A stretch of 64,000 bases of DNA from SG8-40 sp963792855 (GCA_963792855.1 CAWBXZ010000006.1:310001-374000), one strand, 5' to 3'. Shown: positions 42,633-52,719, counted from the first letter of the stretch. The notes: generated by a model not told the origin, from the sequence alone. A program made the numbers and translations.

Positions 42633-44996
42633 TTACCTGATCTGAACCGTCACCTTGGGGATACGCCCGGTAAATTTCGATTCCTTTTCCGAGCCGATCG
42701 CTTCAACCACTGGCGTGCCCAGGTCGACACCTACGTCAGCAGTCTCATCCGCTGAAAAAATCCCGGCCTGCGTATGCGCGATCCGCCCCTGCGCAACCTT
42801 CTGGTCGTTTACGAACAGCGTTCCAGTGCCGCCCTTGCCTGGACCACCGCCGTCATAGGCAAAGTCAAAGCGGATGGTCGCTTTGCCCGGCGTCAGAGGA
42901 CTGGTAGCGGCGATCGTAGTGCGCTGCAACCCGAGGAAGTTGTAGTCATAGGCGGGCACCCCGTCCTTCACGTAGAGCGACCAGCCACCGAAGCGTCCGC
43001 CCTGCGCGAGTATGGTGCCATTGCCGCCGCTCTCGGGAATTTCGATCTCGGCGGTGACGGTCTTCGACTTGTTTTTGACATTGATGAAAACAGCTTCGAG
43101 CATTCCCGTCATTCCCTGAGCCAGGGTGAGCGATGTGCGGCCTTGCATAAGGTCTGGCCGCCCGACCGATTTCGCATCGAGGCGCTCGAATACACGGTCG
43201 TCAATCGGCAGTACATGATATTTCTCGGCCTCCTTCATGAACAGCGCTTGCAGGTCCGCGAGCTTCTGTGGATTTCTCGCCGCAACGTCATTCGCGAGAC
43301 TGAAGTCGGCATTGACGTCATACAGTTCCCACACATCCTGATCCAGGGGATGGCGCCCCTTCGGTTCCCAGGGAGCGCGGTGGATTGTGCGCGCGAACCA
43401 GCCGTCATGATAGATAGCGCGGTTACCCGCGATTTCGAAGTACTGGGTGGTGTGACGTTCTTTTGCCTTGGCATCTTCAAACGAATACACAAGGCTATCG
43501 CCTTCCATCGGGATTTGCGGTGTGCCGTTAACCACTTTTGGTTCCGGCAATCCGATCGCTTCCAGGATGGTCGGGGCAACGTCGATTACGTGACTGAACT
43601 GGGTGCGAATCTCGTTCTTTGCCTTGATCCCCTTCGGCCAGTGCACCACCATGCCGTTGCGGGTGCCGCCGAAATCCGACGGAACCTGTTTCATCCAGCC
43701 GAATGGTGCGTCGAGTGCGACTGCCCACCCCGCGGCCATGTGCGGATAGGTCTCGGGCCCGCCCCATTTGTCCAGCGACTTCAGCATGTCCTCGACTTTC
43801 TCTTGTACGCCGTTGAAATAGGTGTACTCGTTGAACATTCCGTTCTGGCCACCTTCACCACTCGTGCCGTTATCACCGGCGATGTAAAAGACAAGCGTGT
43901 TGTCAGCCTCGCCGACATCTTCAAAGGCGCCAAGCATGCGTCCGATTTCGTGATCGGTAAACTCCGCGTAGGCAGCGAAGACTTCGGCTTGTTTCGTGAA
44001 CAAACGCTTCTCGTCACTTGATAGCGTGTCCCAGTCCTTGATTACGTTCGGCTTCTGGGCGAGTTTGGTGCCTGCGGGGACGATGCCCATCTGAATTTGT
44101 CGGGCGAGAGTCTCCGCGCGCAACGCGTCCCAACCTTGATCGAACTTGCCCGTCCAGCGGTCGATCCACTCCTTGGGCACGTGGTGCGGGGCGTGTGTCG
44201 CCCCCGGCGCGAAGTAGACGAACGCCGGCCTGTCCGGCGTCAGTGCTTTCTGATACTTGATCCACGACACCGCTTTGTTCGTCATGTCAGTGAGGAAATG
44301 GTAGTCGGGGTCGTCGGGCAATTCGACCTGCGCGTCACCGTCGTAGAGGAACGGAGCCCACTGGTTCGTTTCGCCACCGAGAAATCCGTAAAACTTGTCG
44401 AAGCCCTGCCGTGTCGGCCAGCGGTCAAATGGTCCGGAGATGCTGGTTTCCCATGCTGCAGTCTCGTGCCATTTGCCGAACGCGGCGGTACTGAAGCCAT
44501 TGAGGCGTAGCATTTCTGCAAGCGGTGCCGTGGCGTTTGGAATTTGCCCTGTGGCGCCCGGAAACGACGTTGCCATCTCTGTGATGAAGCCCATGTTCAC
44601 GGTGTGATGATTGCGGCCGGCCTTGAGTGCAGCCCGGGTCGGTGAACAAAGCGCAGTCGTATGAAAGTTCGTGTAGCGCAGGCCCTGCTTCGCGAGGCTG
44701 TCCAGGGTTGGCATTGGCACGGGTCCGCCGAACGAGGAGGGCACACCGAATCCCATGTCATCAATCAGTACGATTACGACATTTGGCGCACTGGCAGGCG
44801 CCTTGACTTCGAAGAGGGGGGGTGCTTTGACTTTCCTTGCGTCGAGTTCCTTGTACAACGGCCGCTTTGGCTGCGGGATTGGGAGCACATTGCGATCGAG
44901 CTTGTCGGCTGCCGACTGCGCGGTCAAAGGCGCCAGAAAAGATATTGCCAGCGACGCGAGCGCCAATGACCATTTCATTTTATGCGGGGTTTTCAT
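42633..44996 (-). CDS. Periplasmic arylsulfatase-family sulfatase
   Basis: A 787-residue enzyme with a signal peptide (WSLALASLAISFLAPLTAQS) from ATG 44996. The sulfatase signature is TTALCSPTRAALKAGR: CSPTR carries the cysteine that must become formylglycine. Metal-binding VVIVLIDDMGFG and the later GDNGTSGEGGQNG fit a calcium-dependent sulfatase. The C-terminal 150 residues form an extra beta-rich region (GGRFGGWSLYVKDGVPAYDY) common in the larger arylsulfatases. A longer upstream start (45134) is unlikely because it would bury the signal peptide. The SUMF1-domain protein near 3 kb lacks the cysteines needed to activate it, so a real maturase must lie elsewhere. Confidence 0.92.
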   Translation of the reverse strand: MKTPHKMKWSLALASLAISFLAPLTAQSAADKLDRNVLPIPQPKRPLYKELDARKVKAPPLFEVKAPASAPNVVIVLIDDMGFGVPSSFGGPVPMPTLDSLAKQGLRYTNFHTTALCSPTRAALKAGRNHHTVNMGFITEMATSFPGATGQIPNATAPLAEMLRLNGFSTAAFGKWHETAAWETSISGPFDRWPTRQGFDKFYGFLGGETNQWAPFLYDGDAQVELPDDPDYHFLTDMTNKAVSWIKYQKALTPDRPAFVYFAPGATHAPHHVPKEWIDRWTGKFDQGWDALRAETLARQIQMGIVPAGTKLAQKPNVIKDWDTLSSDEKRLFTKQAEVFAAYAEFTDHEIGRMLGAFEDVGEADNTLVFYIAGDNGTSGEGGQNGMFNEYTYFNGVQEKVEDMLKSLDKWGGPETYPHMAAGWAVALDAPFGWMKQVPSDFGGTRNGMVVHWPKGIKAKNEIRTQFSHVIDVAPTILEAIGLPEPKVVNGTPQIPMEGDSLVYSFEDAKAKERHTTQYFEIAGNRAIYHDGWFARTIHRAPWEPKGRHPLDQDVWELYDVNADFSLANDVAARNPQKLADLQALFMKEAEKYHVLPIDDRVFERLDAKSVGRPDLMQGRTSLTLAQGMTGMLEAVFINVKNKSKTVTAEIEIPESGGNGTILAQGGRFGGWSLYVKDGVPAYDYNFLGLQRTTIAATSPLTPGKATIRFDFAYDGGGPGKGGTGTLFVNDQKVAQGRIAHTQAGIFSADETADVGVDLGTPVVEAIGSEKESKFTGRIPKVTVQIR

Positions 44997-45370
44997 TGTC
45001 TTTTTCACCTGAGCTGACTCCCAATTTTTGATTATGAGCCACCAATCGGAGTCGGTGTTGATGTTTCTCAACATCGTCCACCGATAGGTGACATGCGGCC
45101 AAGATGGACTTGTTTTCGTTGTAGACCCGGTCAAGCATCAAGCCGCCCGGAATGAGCTGAATTACCGTTCCCGGAACGCGGCGGTGCATTCAGGCAGTGC
45201 CGGATCAAGCGTCGTATACTTGTTCGCAATGTAGCCGTCCTGGGGCGGCGCGCCGGCCCGGAGCGGGAGCAGTAGCCTGTTCGCGGCGTTAGGTGCGCAC
45301 GCCAGGTAACCCCTGAAAAGGCGGCAGGTCCAGGTTACATGTCCTGGGGGATTACACGCAAAGGATAAGG
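44997..45370. other. Divergent intergenic region between sulfatase and asnS
   Basis: About 370 bases that must contain the promoters of both genes. No gene, riboswitch-like structure or strong operator was recognised. Confidence 0.4.
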
Positions 45371-46765
45371 ATGATGCCAAGCGTTCGCGATTTGTTCGCC
45401 GGAACGGTACCGGTGGGCAGCGACGTGGTTTTGAAAGGGTGGGTGAAAACGCGCCGCGATTCCAAGCAGGGTTTCTCGTTCATCAACCTGCATGACGGTT
45501 CGTGCTTCGATGCCATCCAGGTTGTCGCGGACAAGTCGCTACCGAATTACGAAGACGAAATCCTGCGTCTGACCACGGGCTGCGCGATCGTCGCCACCGG
45601 CGAGTTGGTCGAATCCCAGGGAAAAGGCCAGCGCGTCGAGATGCAGGCAAAGCGCATCGAGGTAGTCGGCTGGATCGACGATCCGGAAACGTATCCCGTT
45701 GCCGCCAAGCGGCACACCTTCGAGCATTTGCGCGAGGTATCCCATCTGCGCCCGCGCACCAATACCATCGGCGCCATTACGCGCCTGCGCCACAATCTCG
45801 CTCAAGCCGTGCATCGTTATATGCACGATAACGGTTTCATGTGGGTCAACACACCCATCATCACCGCCAGCGATTGCGAAGGCGCCGGAGAATTGTTCCG
45901 GGTCAGCACGCTGGATTTCGCCAACATTCCCAGAGACGACCGGGACCGGCCGGATTTCTCTGCGGATTTCTTTGGCAAGGAAGCGTTCCTGACCGTGTCC
46001 GGGCAGCTCAACGTCGAGTGCTACTGTCTCGCGCTTTCGAAGGTCTATACGTTCGGTCCGACTTTCCGGGCGGAGAACTCGAACACCAGCCGTCACCTCG
46101 CGGAGTTCTGGATGATCGAACCCGAGGTCGCTTTTGCAGATCTCAAAGATAACGCCGATCTGGCGGAGTCCTTCCTGAAACGCATCGTCAAGGACATTCT
46201 GGAAGAACGCGCCGATGACATGGCCTTCTTCGCCGAGCGCATCGACAAGACCCTGATGTCCCGACTGGAAACGCTGGTGCAAAAGGAATTCGCGCGCATG
46301 GACTATGGCGAAGCCATCGAAGTCCTGAAGCGCGCTGACAGGAAATTCGAGTTCCCGGTCGAGTGGGGCCTGGACCTCCAGTCCGAACACGAGCGCTATC
46401 TCGCCGAGGAGCACGTCGGACGGCCTGTCGTGGTGATGAACTACCCGCAGGACATCAAGGCGTTCTACATGCGCCGCAACGACGATGGAAAAACGGTTGC
46501 CGCGATGGACGTGCTGGTTCCCGGCGCCGGCGAGATCATCGGGGGTAGCCAGCGCGAGGAGCGCCTCGATGTGCTGGACCAGCAGTTGGAAAAGATGGGA
46601 TTGAAAGACCAGTTGTGGTGGTACCGCGATCTGCGCCGTTACGGTACTGTGCCCCACTCGGGGTTCGGCCTGGGTTTCGAGCGTTTACTCTCCTACGTCA
46701 CGGGCATGGGTAATGTCCGGGATCTGATACCGTTTCCGCGGACACCCAACAGCGCACACTTCTGA
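45371..46765 (+). CDS. asnS: Asparaginyl-tRNA synthetase
   Basis: A 464-residue class II aminoacyl-tRNA synthetase of normal length. The N-terminal OB-fold anticodon-binding domain (VVLKGWVKTRRDSKQGFSFI, about residues 1-110) is followed by the catalytic core: motif 1 region HRYMHDNGFMWVNTPIITAS, EGAGELFRV, motif 2 TFRAENSNTSRHLAEFWMIEPE (shown in part) and motif 3 GFGLGFERLL. AsnRS rather than AspRS is indicated by the EGAGELF block. There are two adjacent ATGs at 45371 and 45374 after AAGGATAAGG. Its stop directly touches the stop of the convergent cinA with no spacer. Confidence 0.96.
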   Translation: MMPSVRDLFAGTVPVGSDVVLKGWVKTRRDSKQGFSFINLHDGSCFDAIQVVADKSLPNYEDEILRLTTGCAIVATGELVESQGKGQRVEMQAKRIEVVGWIDDPETYPVAAKRHTFEHLREVSHLRPRTNTIGAITRLRHNLAQAVHRYMHDNGFMWVNTPIITASDCEGAGELFRVSTLDFANIPRDDRDRPDFSADFFGKEAFLTVSGQLNVECYCLALSKVYTFGPTFRAENSNTSRHLAEFWMIEPEVAFADLKDNADLAESFLKRIVKDILEERADDMAFFAERIDKTLMSRLETLVQKEFARMDYGEAIEVLKRADRKFEFPVEWGLDLQSEHERYLAEEHVGRPVVVMNYPQDIKAFYMRRNDDGKTVAAMDVLVPGAGEIIGGSQREERLDVLDQQLEKMGLKDQLWWYRDLRRYGTVPHSGFGLGFERLLSYVTGMGNVRDLIPFPRTPNSAHF

Positions 46766-48005
46766 TTATGTCGGGCGCATCAGGCGCCGCCGCAGCAGAT
46801 CGACGGCGCTGATGACGGCGTATTGACGAATACGCTGCCGGTCGCCGGGAAGCCGCACCTGCTGTGCCTCGCTCACGCCGTCCATTGCCAATCCGAGAAA
46901 CACCGTGCCGACGGGCTGGCCTTCCTGCTCGGCAGGACCCGCCACGCCCGTGGTCGCGAGCGCGACGTCCGCGCCCAGCACCCGGCGCGCGCCCTCGGCC
47001 ATCGCCTTTGCAGCTTGTTCGGTCACGACCGGTCCCTCTGGCACGCCCAGCAGCGAGAACTTCACGTCACTCGCGTAGGACACGATGCCGCCGCGAAACA
47101 CGTCGCTTGCGCCGGGTATGGAAGTGAAGCGCGCACCCATCAGACCCCCCGTGAGCGATTCCGCGAGTCCGAGACTCAACCCCCGGCTGCGCAGCAGTTC
47201 GATGACAACCGACTCCATGGTTTCATGGTCGACGCCGAATATCAGATCTCCGAGAATCGCGCGCACGCGACCTTCTTCATCGGCAATAATCGCTTCGGCT
47301 TCCTCAGCATCAGCGGCCTTGGCGGTAATGCGCACCTTGATGCCCTCGATGCCGCTTGCCTGAAATGCAAGCGTCGGTTTGCCCGGTGTATCGAGTTCTT
47401 CGATGCGCCCGGCCAGCATCTCGGCGAGTCCCGATTCCGATTGCCCCCAGGTGCGCAACACCCGGCTTCTGATCACTGCCGTGAACCCCGCGCGCTTCTG
47501 CAGATCCGGAATCACCGTGCCGGTCAGCATTTCGCGCATCTCGTGGGGGACGCCGGGTACTGCATACATGACCTTGTCGCCGACCGGGCACACCAGACCC
47601 GGAGCCGTACCCGGCATCTGCGCAATCACTGTGGCGCCTTCCGGGACGTCCGCCTGACGCAGGTTGTTGTCCGGCATCGCGCGCCCGCGGGCGGCAAACA
47701 TCGCGCGTATGCGATCGGCAATCTCCGGTTTCCGCACCAGACCCACACCCATGACCGCGGCAATCGCTTCGCGCGTGATGTCGTCCTGGGTGGGGCCAAG
47801 ACCGCCGCACAGGATCACGGCATCGCTGCGTTCGAGTCCGAGGCGGATGCACGAGACGATGCGCGCCGAGGTTGTCACCGACCTTGGTCTGGAAGTGTGA
47901 ATCGATCCCGGCGAGCGCCAGGTGCTCTCCCATCCATGACGAATTGGTGTCAACGATCTGGCCGAGCAACAGCTCTGTGCCGACGGCGATAATTTCGCAA
48001 CGCAT
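46766..48005 (-). CDS. cinA: CinA-family protein (MoCF-like plus NMN amidohydrolase domain), one frameshift
   Basis: A roughly 413-residue two-domain protein. The N-terminal molybdopterin-binding-like domain starts MRCEIIAVGTELLLGQIVDT at 48005 and includes CGGLGPTQDDITREA. The C-terminal domain (LGLAESLTGGLMGARFTSIPGASDVFRGG, shown in part, and VALATTGVAGP) is the nicotinamide-nucleotide amidase fold. After TKVGDNL the frame is lost. Dropping one base near 47865-47868 gives ARIVSCIRLGLERSDAVILC. The pieces join precisely as in other CinA proteins. It probably has NMN deamidase and ADP-ribose pyrophosphatase roles in NAD recycling. Confidence 0.9.
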
Positions 48006-48276
48006 GCAATCTCCTGCGGGAGTAAAGGAAGATGAGGTTTATTACTTTCCTGTTTTTCGCAAGCCGGTCGTTTGTCTTCGACACCAGCGATGTCAAACTC
48101 GACCGACGTGCTTGCCAGTTTACCTTTCCGACAGAATTGGAGTGAGGAACTGCATACTGCAGAGCGTTGTAGGGCCGCTCGACATTATCGAGCATAAGCG
48201 GGTCGATAGCCCGATCATGCATGGTCAGGCAAATAACCGATGCCTCATCGTTACCGTAACAATGCGTCGACGAGCT

Positions 48277-49176
48277 TCAGCCAAGTATTATGCTGGCACC
48301 AAGTACCAGGGGCGTAGCGATGGCGACGGCAACGTTCATTCCCATAAATGGAATCAGTTTGTCTACTGACTTGGCATGTTGCATGGCGCCGGAAAACACG
48401 GCGGCCGCCAGCCCCATCGGAATCAGTGCGAAGTAGCTCGTCGTCGGCAATGCGCCGTCCCATACACCGGACAGGATGATGATGCAGGCCAATGCGGCAA
48501 ACACGCCGTAAACGATCGTGCTGTTTCTCAATCCATACGCAATCGGGACGTGTCTTCGGCCAACTTTTTTGTCGGCGTCCATGTCGGGGTATTGATTGAG
48601 CAGGAGAACATTGTTCGCCAGAAAAAACGGCACCAGCGAGACGACGAAGGCGGTGGCCGAATACTCGCCGGTCAGGGCAACTTGCGTACCCAACACCATT
48701 AACGGGCCGAAGCCGACGCCTGGTGCGAGGAGGCACAGTATCGGGTTCTGGTTCAACCACTGCGTGTAGGTGATTACGATCAATACACCGGCGATGCCGA
48801 TCGGGAGCAGCAACAGGCCGCGCTCGAATACAAAATACAGTCCGATCAGGATCGTTATCAACAACGTCGAGATCGCCATGCCAAGCACCAGGCCGGCAGC
48901 GTTCGGGTTATCGACAAGGGCGCCGCTGCCTCCGCTGAACGGCGTTCTCGAAGTGGTGGCGTCCAGGCCGCTGCGAAAATCGAAATACTCGTTGAAAGCG
49001 TTCACGCTGATGTGAGCGGCTATCGCACCGAGAAAGACCAGGAACACATCAACAGATGCAATGACATCCGATGAGGTGAGGGACACGGCAAACCCCAGAA
49101 AAATACTGACGGGCGTCAGTATCAGGAAGGGAATCCGCATCGATCGCAGGAGCGTTCCTATATCAGAGCGTTTCAT
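48277..49176 (-). CDS. UbiA-family prenyltransferase
   Basis: A 299-residue membrane protein with about eight to nine hydrophobic helices. Both Asp-rich motifs of the UbiA superfamily are visible: N62-E-Y-F-D66 in VNAFNEYFDFRSG, and LNQYPDMDADKKVGRRH in the second half. They bind magnesium-prenyl diphosphate. The pattern is closer to MenA-type (1,4-dihydroxy-2-naphthoate) prenyltransferases than to UbiA proper, but no menaquinone genes are nearby. ATG at 49176 is used; GTG at 49182 is also in frame. Confidence 0.87.
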   Translation of the reverse strand: MKRSDIGTLLRSMRIPFLILTPVSIFLGFAVSLTSSDVIASVDVFLVFLGAIAAHISVNAFNEYFDFRSGLDATTSRTPFSGGSGALVDNPNAAGLVLGMAISTLLITILIGLYFVFERGLLLLPIGIAGVLIVITYTQWLNQNPILCLLAPGVGFGPLMVLGTQVALTGEYSATAFVVSLVPFFLANNVLLLNQYPDMDADKKVGRRHVPIAYGLRNSTIVYGVFAALACIIILSGVWDGALPTTSYFALIPMGLAAAVFSGAMQHAKSVDKLIPFMGMNVAVAIATPLVLGASIILG

Positions 49177-49494
49177 GTTCACTGTGACCGGGCCGGGTAG
49201 CCAAGTCTAACCGGACGGCAACAACGATTCGAGCGGGTGCCGGTCTTTCCGGCTTCGCAAGCGATGAAACCCTGCCTGTCGCGCAACGCTACAAGGCGCG
49301 AGGGAGGTTTGCGGCCGAGCGCTCGGCCGGGCTTGTTACGTGAAGTCAACGTCGACCGATGAGTGACGCAAGAATCCCTGGGTGTCCACAGGTGTGATCA
49401 AGACAAAGGAAAAATTGAACCGGCCCTGCTAGGCACTGGTTTCCTGCACTTCGTGAGCGGGTCAGCTCCGTTTTCTCATTCGATACAAACCGCG
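49177..49494. other. Intergenic region upstream of the prenyltransferase
   Basis: About 320 bases with no supported gene. It includes the 5' side of the prenyltransferase and the 3' side of the small exported protein; no clear terminator or operator was seen. Confidence 0.35.
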
Positions 49495-49938
49495 CTAGTC
49501 AAACACCTGACTGAATCGCTCACGATCAAGGTATTTTTCGAATGCGCCCAGAGACTGTGTCACTTTTGGTTCCGTCATTATTTCCTGCATGGCCACTCTT
49601 CCAACAATACGAAACGCGTACTCGAGACCGCCTGTGCCGCCCTCCTCGAATGCCGATTTGGCCTGTTCTGGGCAGTCTTCGGTCAGCAGTCGCGTGATCA
49701 GAAAGCCTACATAGCGGTCGGAGTTTTCGATATCGGCTGCGGAAATACTGGAGTACTGCTCGATTGTGCTGTGAGTCGACATGCCAAAGAAGATCCATTT
49801 CGCGAGGCTCTTTCGTTCTTTGCCATCAAGGGAGTCCGTCAGACAGACTCCAAGTTGTTGGGCCTCCGTACCTGCCTGCGCAACAACGGGCGCCAGCAGG
49901 CCTGCGAGGACAGATATGACGAAGAAAACCCGTTTCAT
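49495..49938 (-). CDS. Small exported protein of unknown function
   Basis: A 147-residue protein with a clear signal peptide (VFFVISVLAGLLAPVVAQAG). The mature part is mostly helical, with LGVCLTDSLDGKERKSLAKW, IFFGMSTHSTI, YVGFLITRLLTEDCPEQAK and AMQEIMTEPKVTQ. Two cysteines, one near each end of the domain, could form a disulfide. I do not recognise a characterised family. It stands alone, preceded (upstream on its strand) by the 165-bp inverted-repeat element. Confidence 0.75.
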   Translation of the reverse strand: MKRVFFVISVLAGLLAPVVAQAGTEAQQLGVCLTDSLDGKERKSLAKWIFFGMSTHSTIEQYSSISAADIENSDRYVGFLITRLLTEDCPEQAKSAFEEGGTGGLEYAFRIVGRVAMQEIMTEPKVTQSLGAFEKYLDRERFSQVFD

Positions 49939-50064
49939 TGGCGCTGTCCTTTAGGGTGGTGTTTGACTGCCGCGCAGGCAGCCATGGGAATGCACGTCTT
50001 CCCTGATAAAGCGAGCAAATATCTTGCCGCTTTCGCGCCGCTGTGCCCGGTTTTCGAGACCCTG

Positions 50065-50229
50065 GCAGGCTGTTGAAAAACGTCGCGAGCGGCCTTCAGC
50101 CGGGTGCGCCGGCCGGAGCGCAGGAACCGGAGTGTACACGGGCAGTACATGAGGATTCCGAGCACCGGTTTCAATCAATTCGGGAGCAAGCCCGGATCAA
50201 GGCCGCGCAGTAGCTTTTCAACAGCCTGC
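50065..50229. repeat. 165-bp MITE-like element with 15-bp terminal inverted repeats
   Basis: GCAGGCTGTTGAAAA (50065-50079) and TTTTCAACAGCCTGC (50215-50229) are perfect inverted ends around 135 bases with no gene. The right-hand terminal base is also the last base of the TAG stop of the leftward TauE-like gene. Ends of the type GCAGGCTGTTGAAAA recur in many proteobacteria. It may be a mobile miniature element or a 3' structure. Confidence 0.7.
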
Positions 50230-50969
50230 TAGGCGAACGCCCGGGCGACCAGAGATATTCCGCTGGCAATCATCAATACGCTGAGAAATATCGACAGGTG
50301 CTTTCGCTCGAGCTTGCCGTGCAGCCGGTGGCCGATGTTCAGGCCGATGAACATGAACGGCAGAATGATTGCGAATCCCCACCAGACGCTCGTATCGAGC
50401 AGCAGGCCGGCGATCAGGAAGGCCGCAATCCGGAAGGCGGTGCTGACCGTAAAAATGGCGGCCATGGTGGCGCGCATCTTCGCGTAATCGTTCGTCCGGC
50501 GCGACATGTAAGTCGCATAGATCGGGCCGCCGATGCCGAAAAGCCCGCCAAACAACCCCCCTGTCAGTCCGGTTGCGTACCCCCACTTCGCAGTAATGAA
50601 TTTCGTCGTGACGGGTTCGCGCAGCCGGTAAAGTCCATACAGCACGATCAAGGCTCCGAGCACCGGCAACAACGCAGTTCCCGGCGCCCGGCTGAGCAGG
50701 GCCACGCCGATTGCGATGCCGACGCACATTGTCGGCACGACGGTCTTGATGTCGGCGACATCGATGTCGTGGCGAAACTTGAGTCCGTTGGTCGTCGTCG
50801 CGGTGAAGTCCACCAGCACGAGTATCGGCAGAATCGTGGTGAGTGGCAGAAAGTGCGCGAGCAGCGGAATCGTCACCAGCGCAGATCCGAAGCCGGATAT
50901 GCCAAGAATGGTGTACGCGACCAGGGCGACCAGCACCATGGCGACAATCGTTTCGATCGGGAAGGGCAT
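50229..50969 (-). CDS. Sulfite exporter TauE/SafE family permease
   Basis: A 246-residue membrane protein with about seven to eight hydrophobic helices. It has the two-fold repeated pattern of the TSUP family: TILGISGFGSALVTIPLL near the start and GLTGGLFGGLFGIGGPIYATY in the second half. These proteins move sulfite, sulfoacetate or other organosulfur anions, usually outward. The final residues (SLVARAFA) are followed by a TAG whose third base belongs to the 165-bp element, so the natural C-terminus may have been fixed or clipped by that element. Confidence 0.87.
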   Translation of the reverse strand: MPFPIETIVAMVLVALVAYTILGISGFGSALVTIPLLAHFLPLTTILPILVLVDFTATTTNGLKFRHDIDVADIKTVVPTMCVGIAIGVALLSRAPGTALLPVLGALIVLYGLYRLREPVTTKFITAKWGYATGLTGGLFGGLFGIGGPIYATYMSRRTNDYAKMRATMAAIFTVSTAFRIAAFLIAGLLLDTSVWWGFAIILPFMFIGLNIGHRLHGKLERKHLSIFLSVLMIASGISLVARAFA

Positions 50970-51106
50970 AAGAGGCGCAACAGTCTAGCAGCTTGTTCAG
51001 GTGAGCCCCCGCGGTTTATGCCGCTGTCTGTTCGCCGCGCTCGCGACCCGGTTGTGGGGCGCTCACCTATAATGCAGCGTCTGATATTTCTCGCGGAGCG
51101 CAGCGC

Positions 51107-52033
51107 ATGGCGGCTACTTTGAAGAACGTGGCGGTTGTCGGCGCCGGAACGATGGGCGCCGACATGGCGGTCCGGCTCGCGGCGTCGGGTTGCAACGTGT
51201 TTCTGATGGCGCGTCCCGGCAAGAGCCGCGACAGCTTCGCTCCGCGGGCGCAACGTTCGGCCGCAGACCTCGGTGCCGACTACGCGAAACTGAAGCTCGA
51301 ACTGGTGCCGACCTTGCAGGCGCTTCCCTGGAAGCAGCTCGACCTTGTGATCGAGAACGTCAAGGAGGACCTCGAAGTCAAGCGGCAGGTATTCCGGGAG
51401 ATGGTTTCGCTGGCGCAACCGGCAACGCCCCTGGCGAGTAACTCGTCGACTTTCTCGGTGCGGCGCATCGGCGAAGGGCTCGAAAGCCAGGAGCGCATGC
51501 TGGGCTTGCATTTCTTCATGCCGGCACACCTGATCCCGCTGGTCGAAGTGGTGATGACGCCTTATACGGACCCGATGATCGCGCAGCGCATTTACGATGA
51601 AATGGAAGCATTGCAGTTAAAGCCGGTGATGGTGAAACAGGACGTTGCGGGATTTCTGGCGAACCGCATGCAGGCGGCACTGGGGCGGGAGGCCTGGTCG
51701 TTGATCGATCGCGGTATCGCTACGCCGGAGGACGTGGACCGGGCAGTGCGCTACGGATTTGGCTTTCGTTACGTTGCCGCCGGACCGGTATTGCAGAAGG
51801 AAATTTCCGGCCTGGATGTCACTGCCGCCGCCGCGAAGAGCTTGTATCCGGACTTGTGCAACGATGACGGACCGCCACAATTTCTCACCGACATGGTTAG
51901 CCGTGGCGAGTGCGGCATGAAAACGGGCAAGGGCTTTCGCGAGTGGGACGACGCGACTATCGATGCCGAGCGCAAGCGTTACGCGAAAGCGCTGAAAGCG
52001 GCGCTGGCCATATTGCAGTCGGAAGAAGACTGA
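51107..52033 (+). CDS. 3-hydroxyacyl-CoA dehydrogenase family protein
   Basis: A 308-residue enzyme with the NAD-binding start NVAVVGAGTMGADMAVRLA, the catalytic-region sequence LGLHFFMPAHLIPLVEV (the histidine of the family), TPLASNSSTFSV and the C-terminal domain GFLANRMQAALGREAWSLID ending TGKGFREWDD. It is a single-function dehydrogenase of about 300 residues, not fused to a hydratase. It may act on 3-hydroxybutyryl-CoA or on another hydroxy acid. The stop is followed almost at once by the lipase-like hydrolase gene. Confidence 0.9.
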   Translation: MAATLKNVAVVGAGTMGADMAVRLAASGCNVFLMARPGKSRDSFAPRAQRSAADLGADYAKLKLELVPTLQALPWKQLDLVIENVKEDLEVKRQVFREMVSLAQPATPLASNSSTFSVRRIGEGLESQERMLGLHFFMPAHLIPLVEVVMTPYTDPMIAQRIYDEMEALQLKPVMVKQDVAGFLANRMQAALGREAWSLIDRGIATPEDVDRAVRYGFGFRYVAAGPVLQKEISGLDVTAAAAKSLYPDLCNDDGPPQFLTDMVSRGECGMKTGKGFREWDDATIDAERKRYAKALKAALAILQSEED

Positions 52034-52038
52034 AGCCT

Positions 52039-52710
52039 TTGCCGGAAACAAAAGGCGCAAGAATCGGGAAGGCGGCGCAGCCCTGCGTCGTTCTGGTTCA
52101 CGGGTTGTGGATGAATGCCGCCGCCTTGCGCGTGCTGCAAATGCGCTTGCGTGGCGATGGCTTCAACGTCGTTCGATTCGGCTATCCGACAGTGCGTGCC
52201 GGGCTCGACGAAGCGGCCGCGCAATTTTCGCAGCGGCTCAAGGCGTTGGACGCCGACGAGATAGACATTGTGGCGCACAGTCTCGGCGGACTGGTGACCT
52301 TGCGCACGCTTGAACTGTATCCGGACGCCCGGGTCAGAAATATCGTGTTGTTGGGAAGCCCGGTTGCCGGCAGCCTTTCCGGGCGCAGGCTGGCGAGTTT
52401 TCGCGCCGGCCGCTTGCTGCTCGGCGCCAACACCCACGTCTGGGGCGAGCGTCATTCGGTGCGTGTGCCTGCCGGTGTCGAGGTGGGCGTGATCGCGGGT
52501 ACGGCGCCGGTCGGGCTCGGGCGGCTGGTCGGCAAGCTGCCGCCGCCGCACGATGGCGCGGTGAGTGTTACGGAAACGAAACTGGACGATGCAAAAGACA
52601 CGATACTGTTACGCGTTTCGCACTCGGCAATGCTGTTCTCCGCGAGCGTTGCCCGGCAGATCCGCCACTTCCTGCACCACGGGCACTTCGCTCATGACGC
52701 TGCGCACTGA
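52039..52710 (+). CDS. Lipase-like alpha/beta hydrolase
   Basis: A hydrolase of about 223 residues. CVVLVHGLWMNAAALRVL contains the oxyanion region, IVAHSLGGLVTLRTL carries the nucleophilic serine elbow (AHSLGG) and VSHSAMLFS supplies a probable catalytic histidine near the C-terminus. No signal peptide is visible, so it is probably cytoplasmic. The start is uncertain: TTG at 52039, 6 bases after the previous stop, gives a sensible N-terminus, whereas the open frame continues back inside the dehydrogenase gene. It is probably co-transcribed with it. Confidence 0.75.
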   Translation: MPETKGARIGKAAQPCVVLVHGLWMNAAALRVLQMRLRGDGFNVVRFGYPTVRAGLDEAAAQFSQRLKALDADEIDIVAHSLGGLVTLRTLELYPDARVRNIVLLGSPVAGSLSGRRLASFRAGRLLLGANTHVWGERHSVRVPAGVEVGVIAGTAPVGLGRLVGKLPPPHDGAVSVTETKLDDAKDTILLRVSHSAMLFSASVARQIRHFLHHGHFAHDAAH

Positions 52711-52719
52711 TTTTCTCTG

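Noticed and set aside
339..48005. Programmed +1 ribosomal frameshifting shared by many genes
   Set aside because: The shifts lie in unrelated genes at different relative positions, lack a common slippery site or stop codon context, and fit insertion-type sequence error better.
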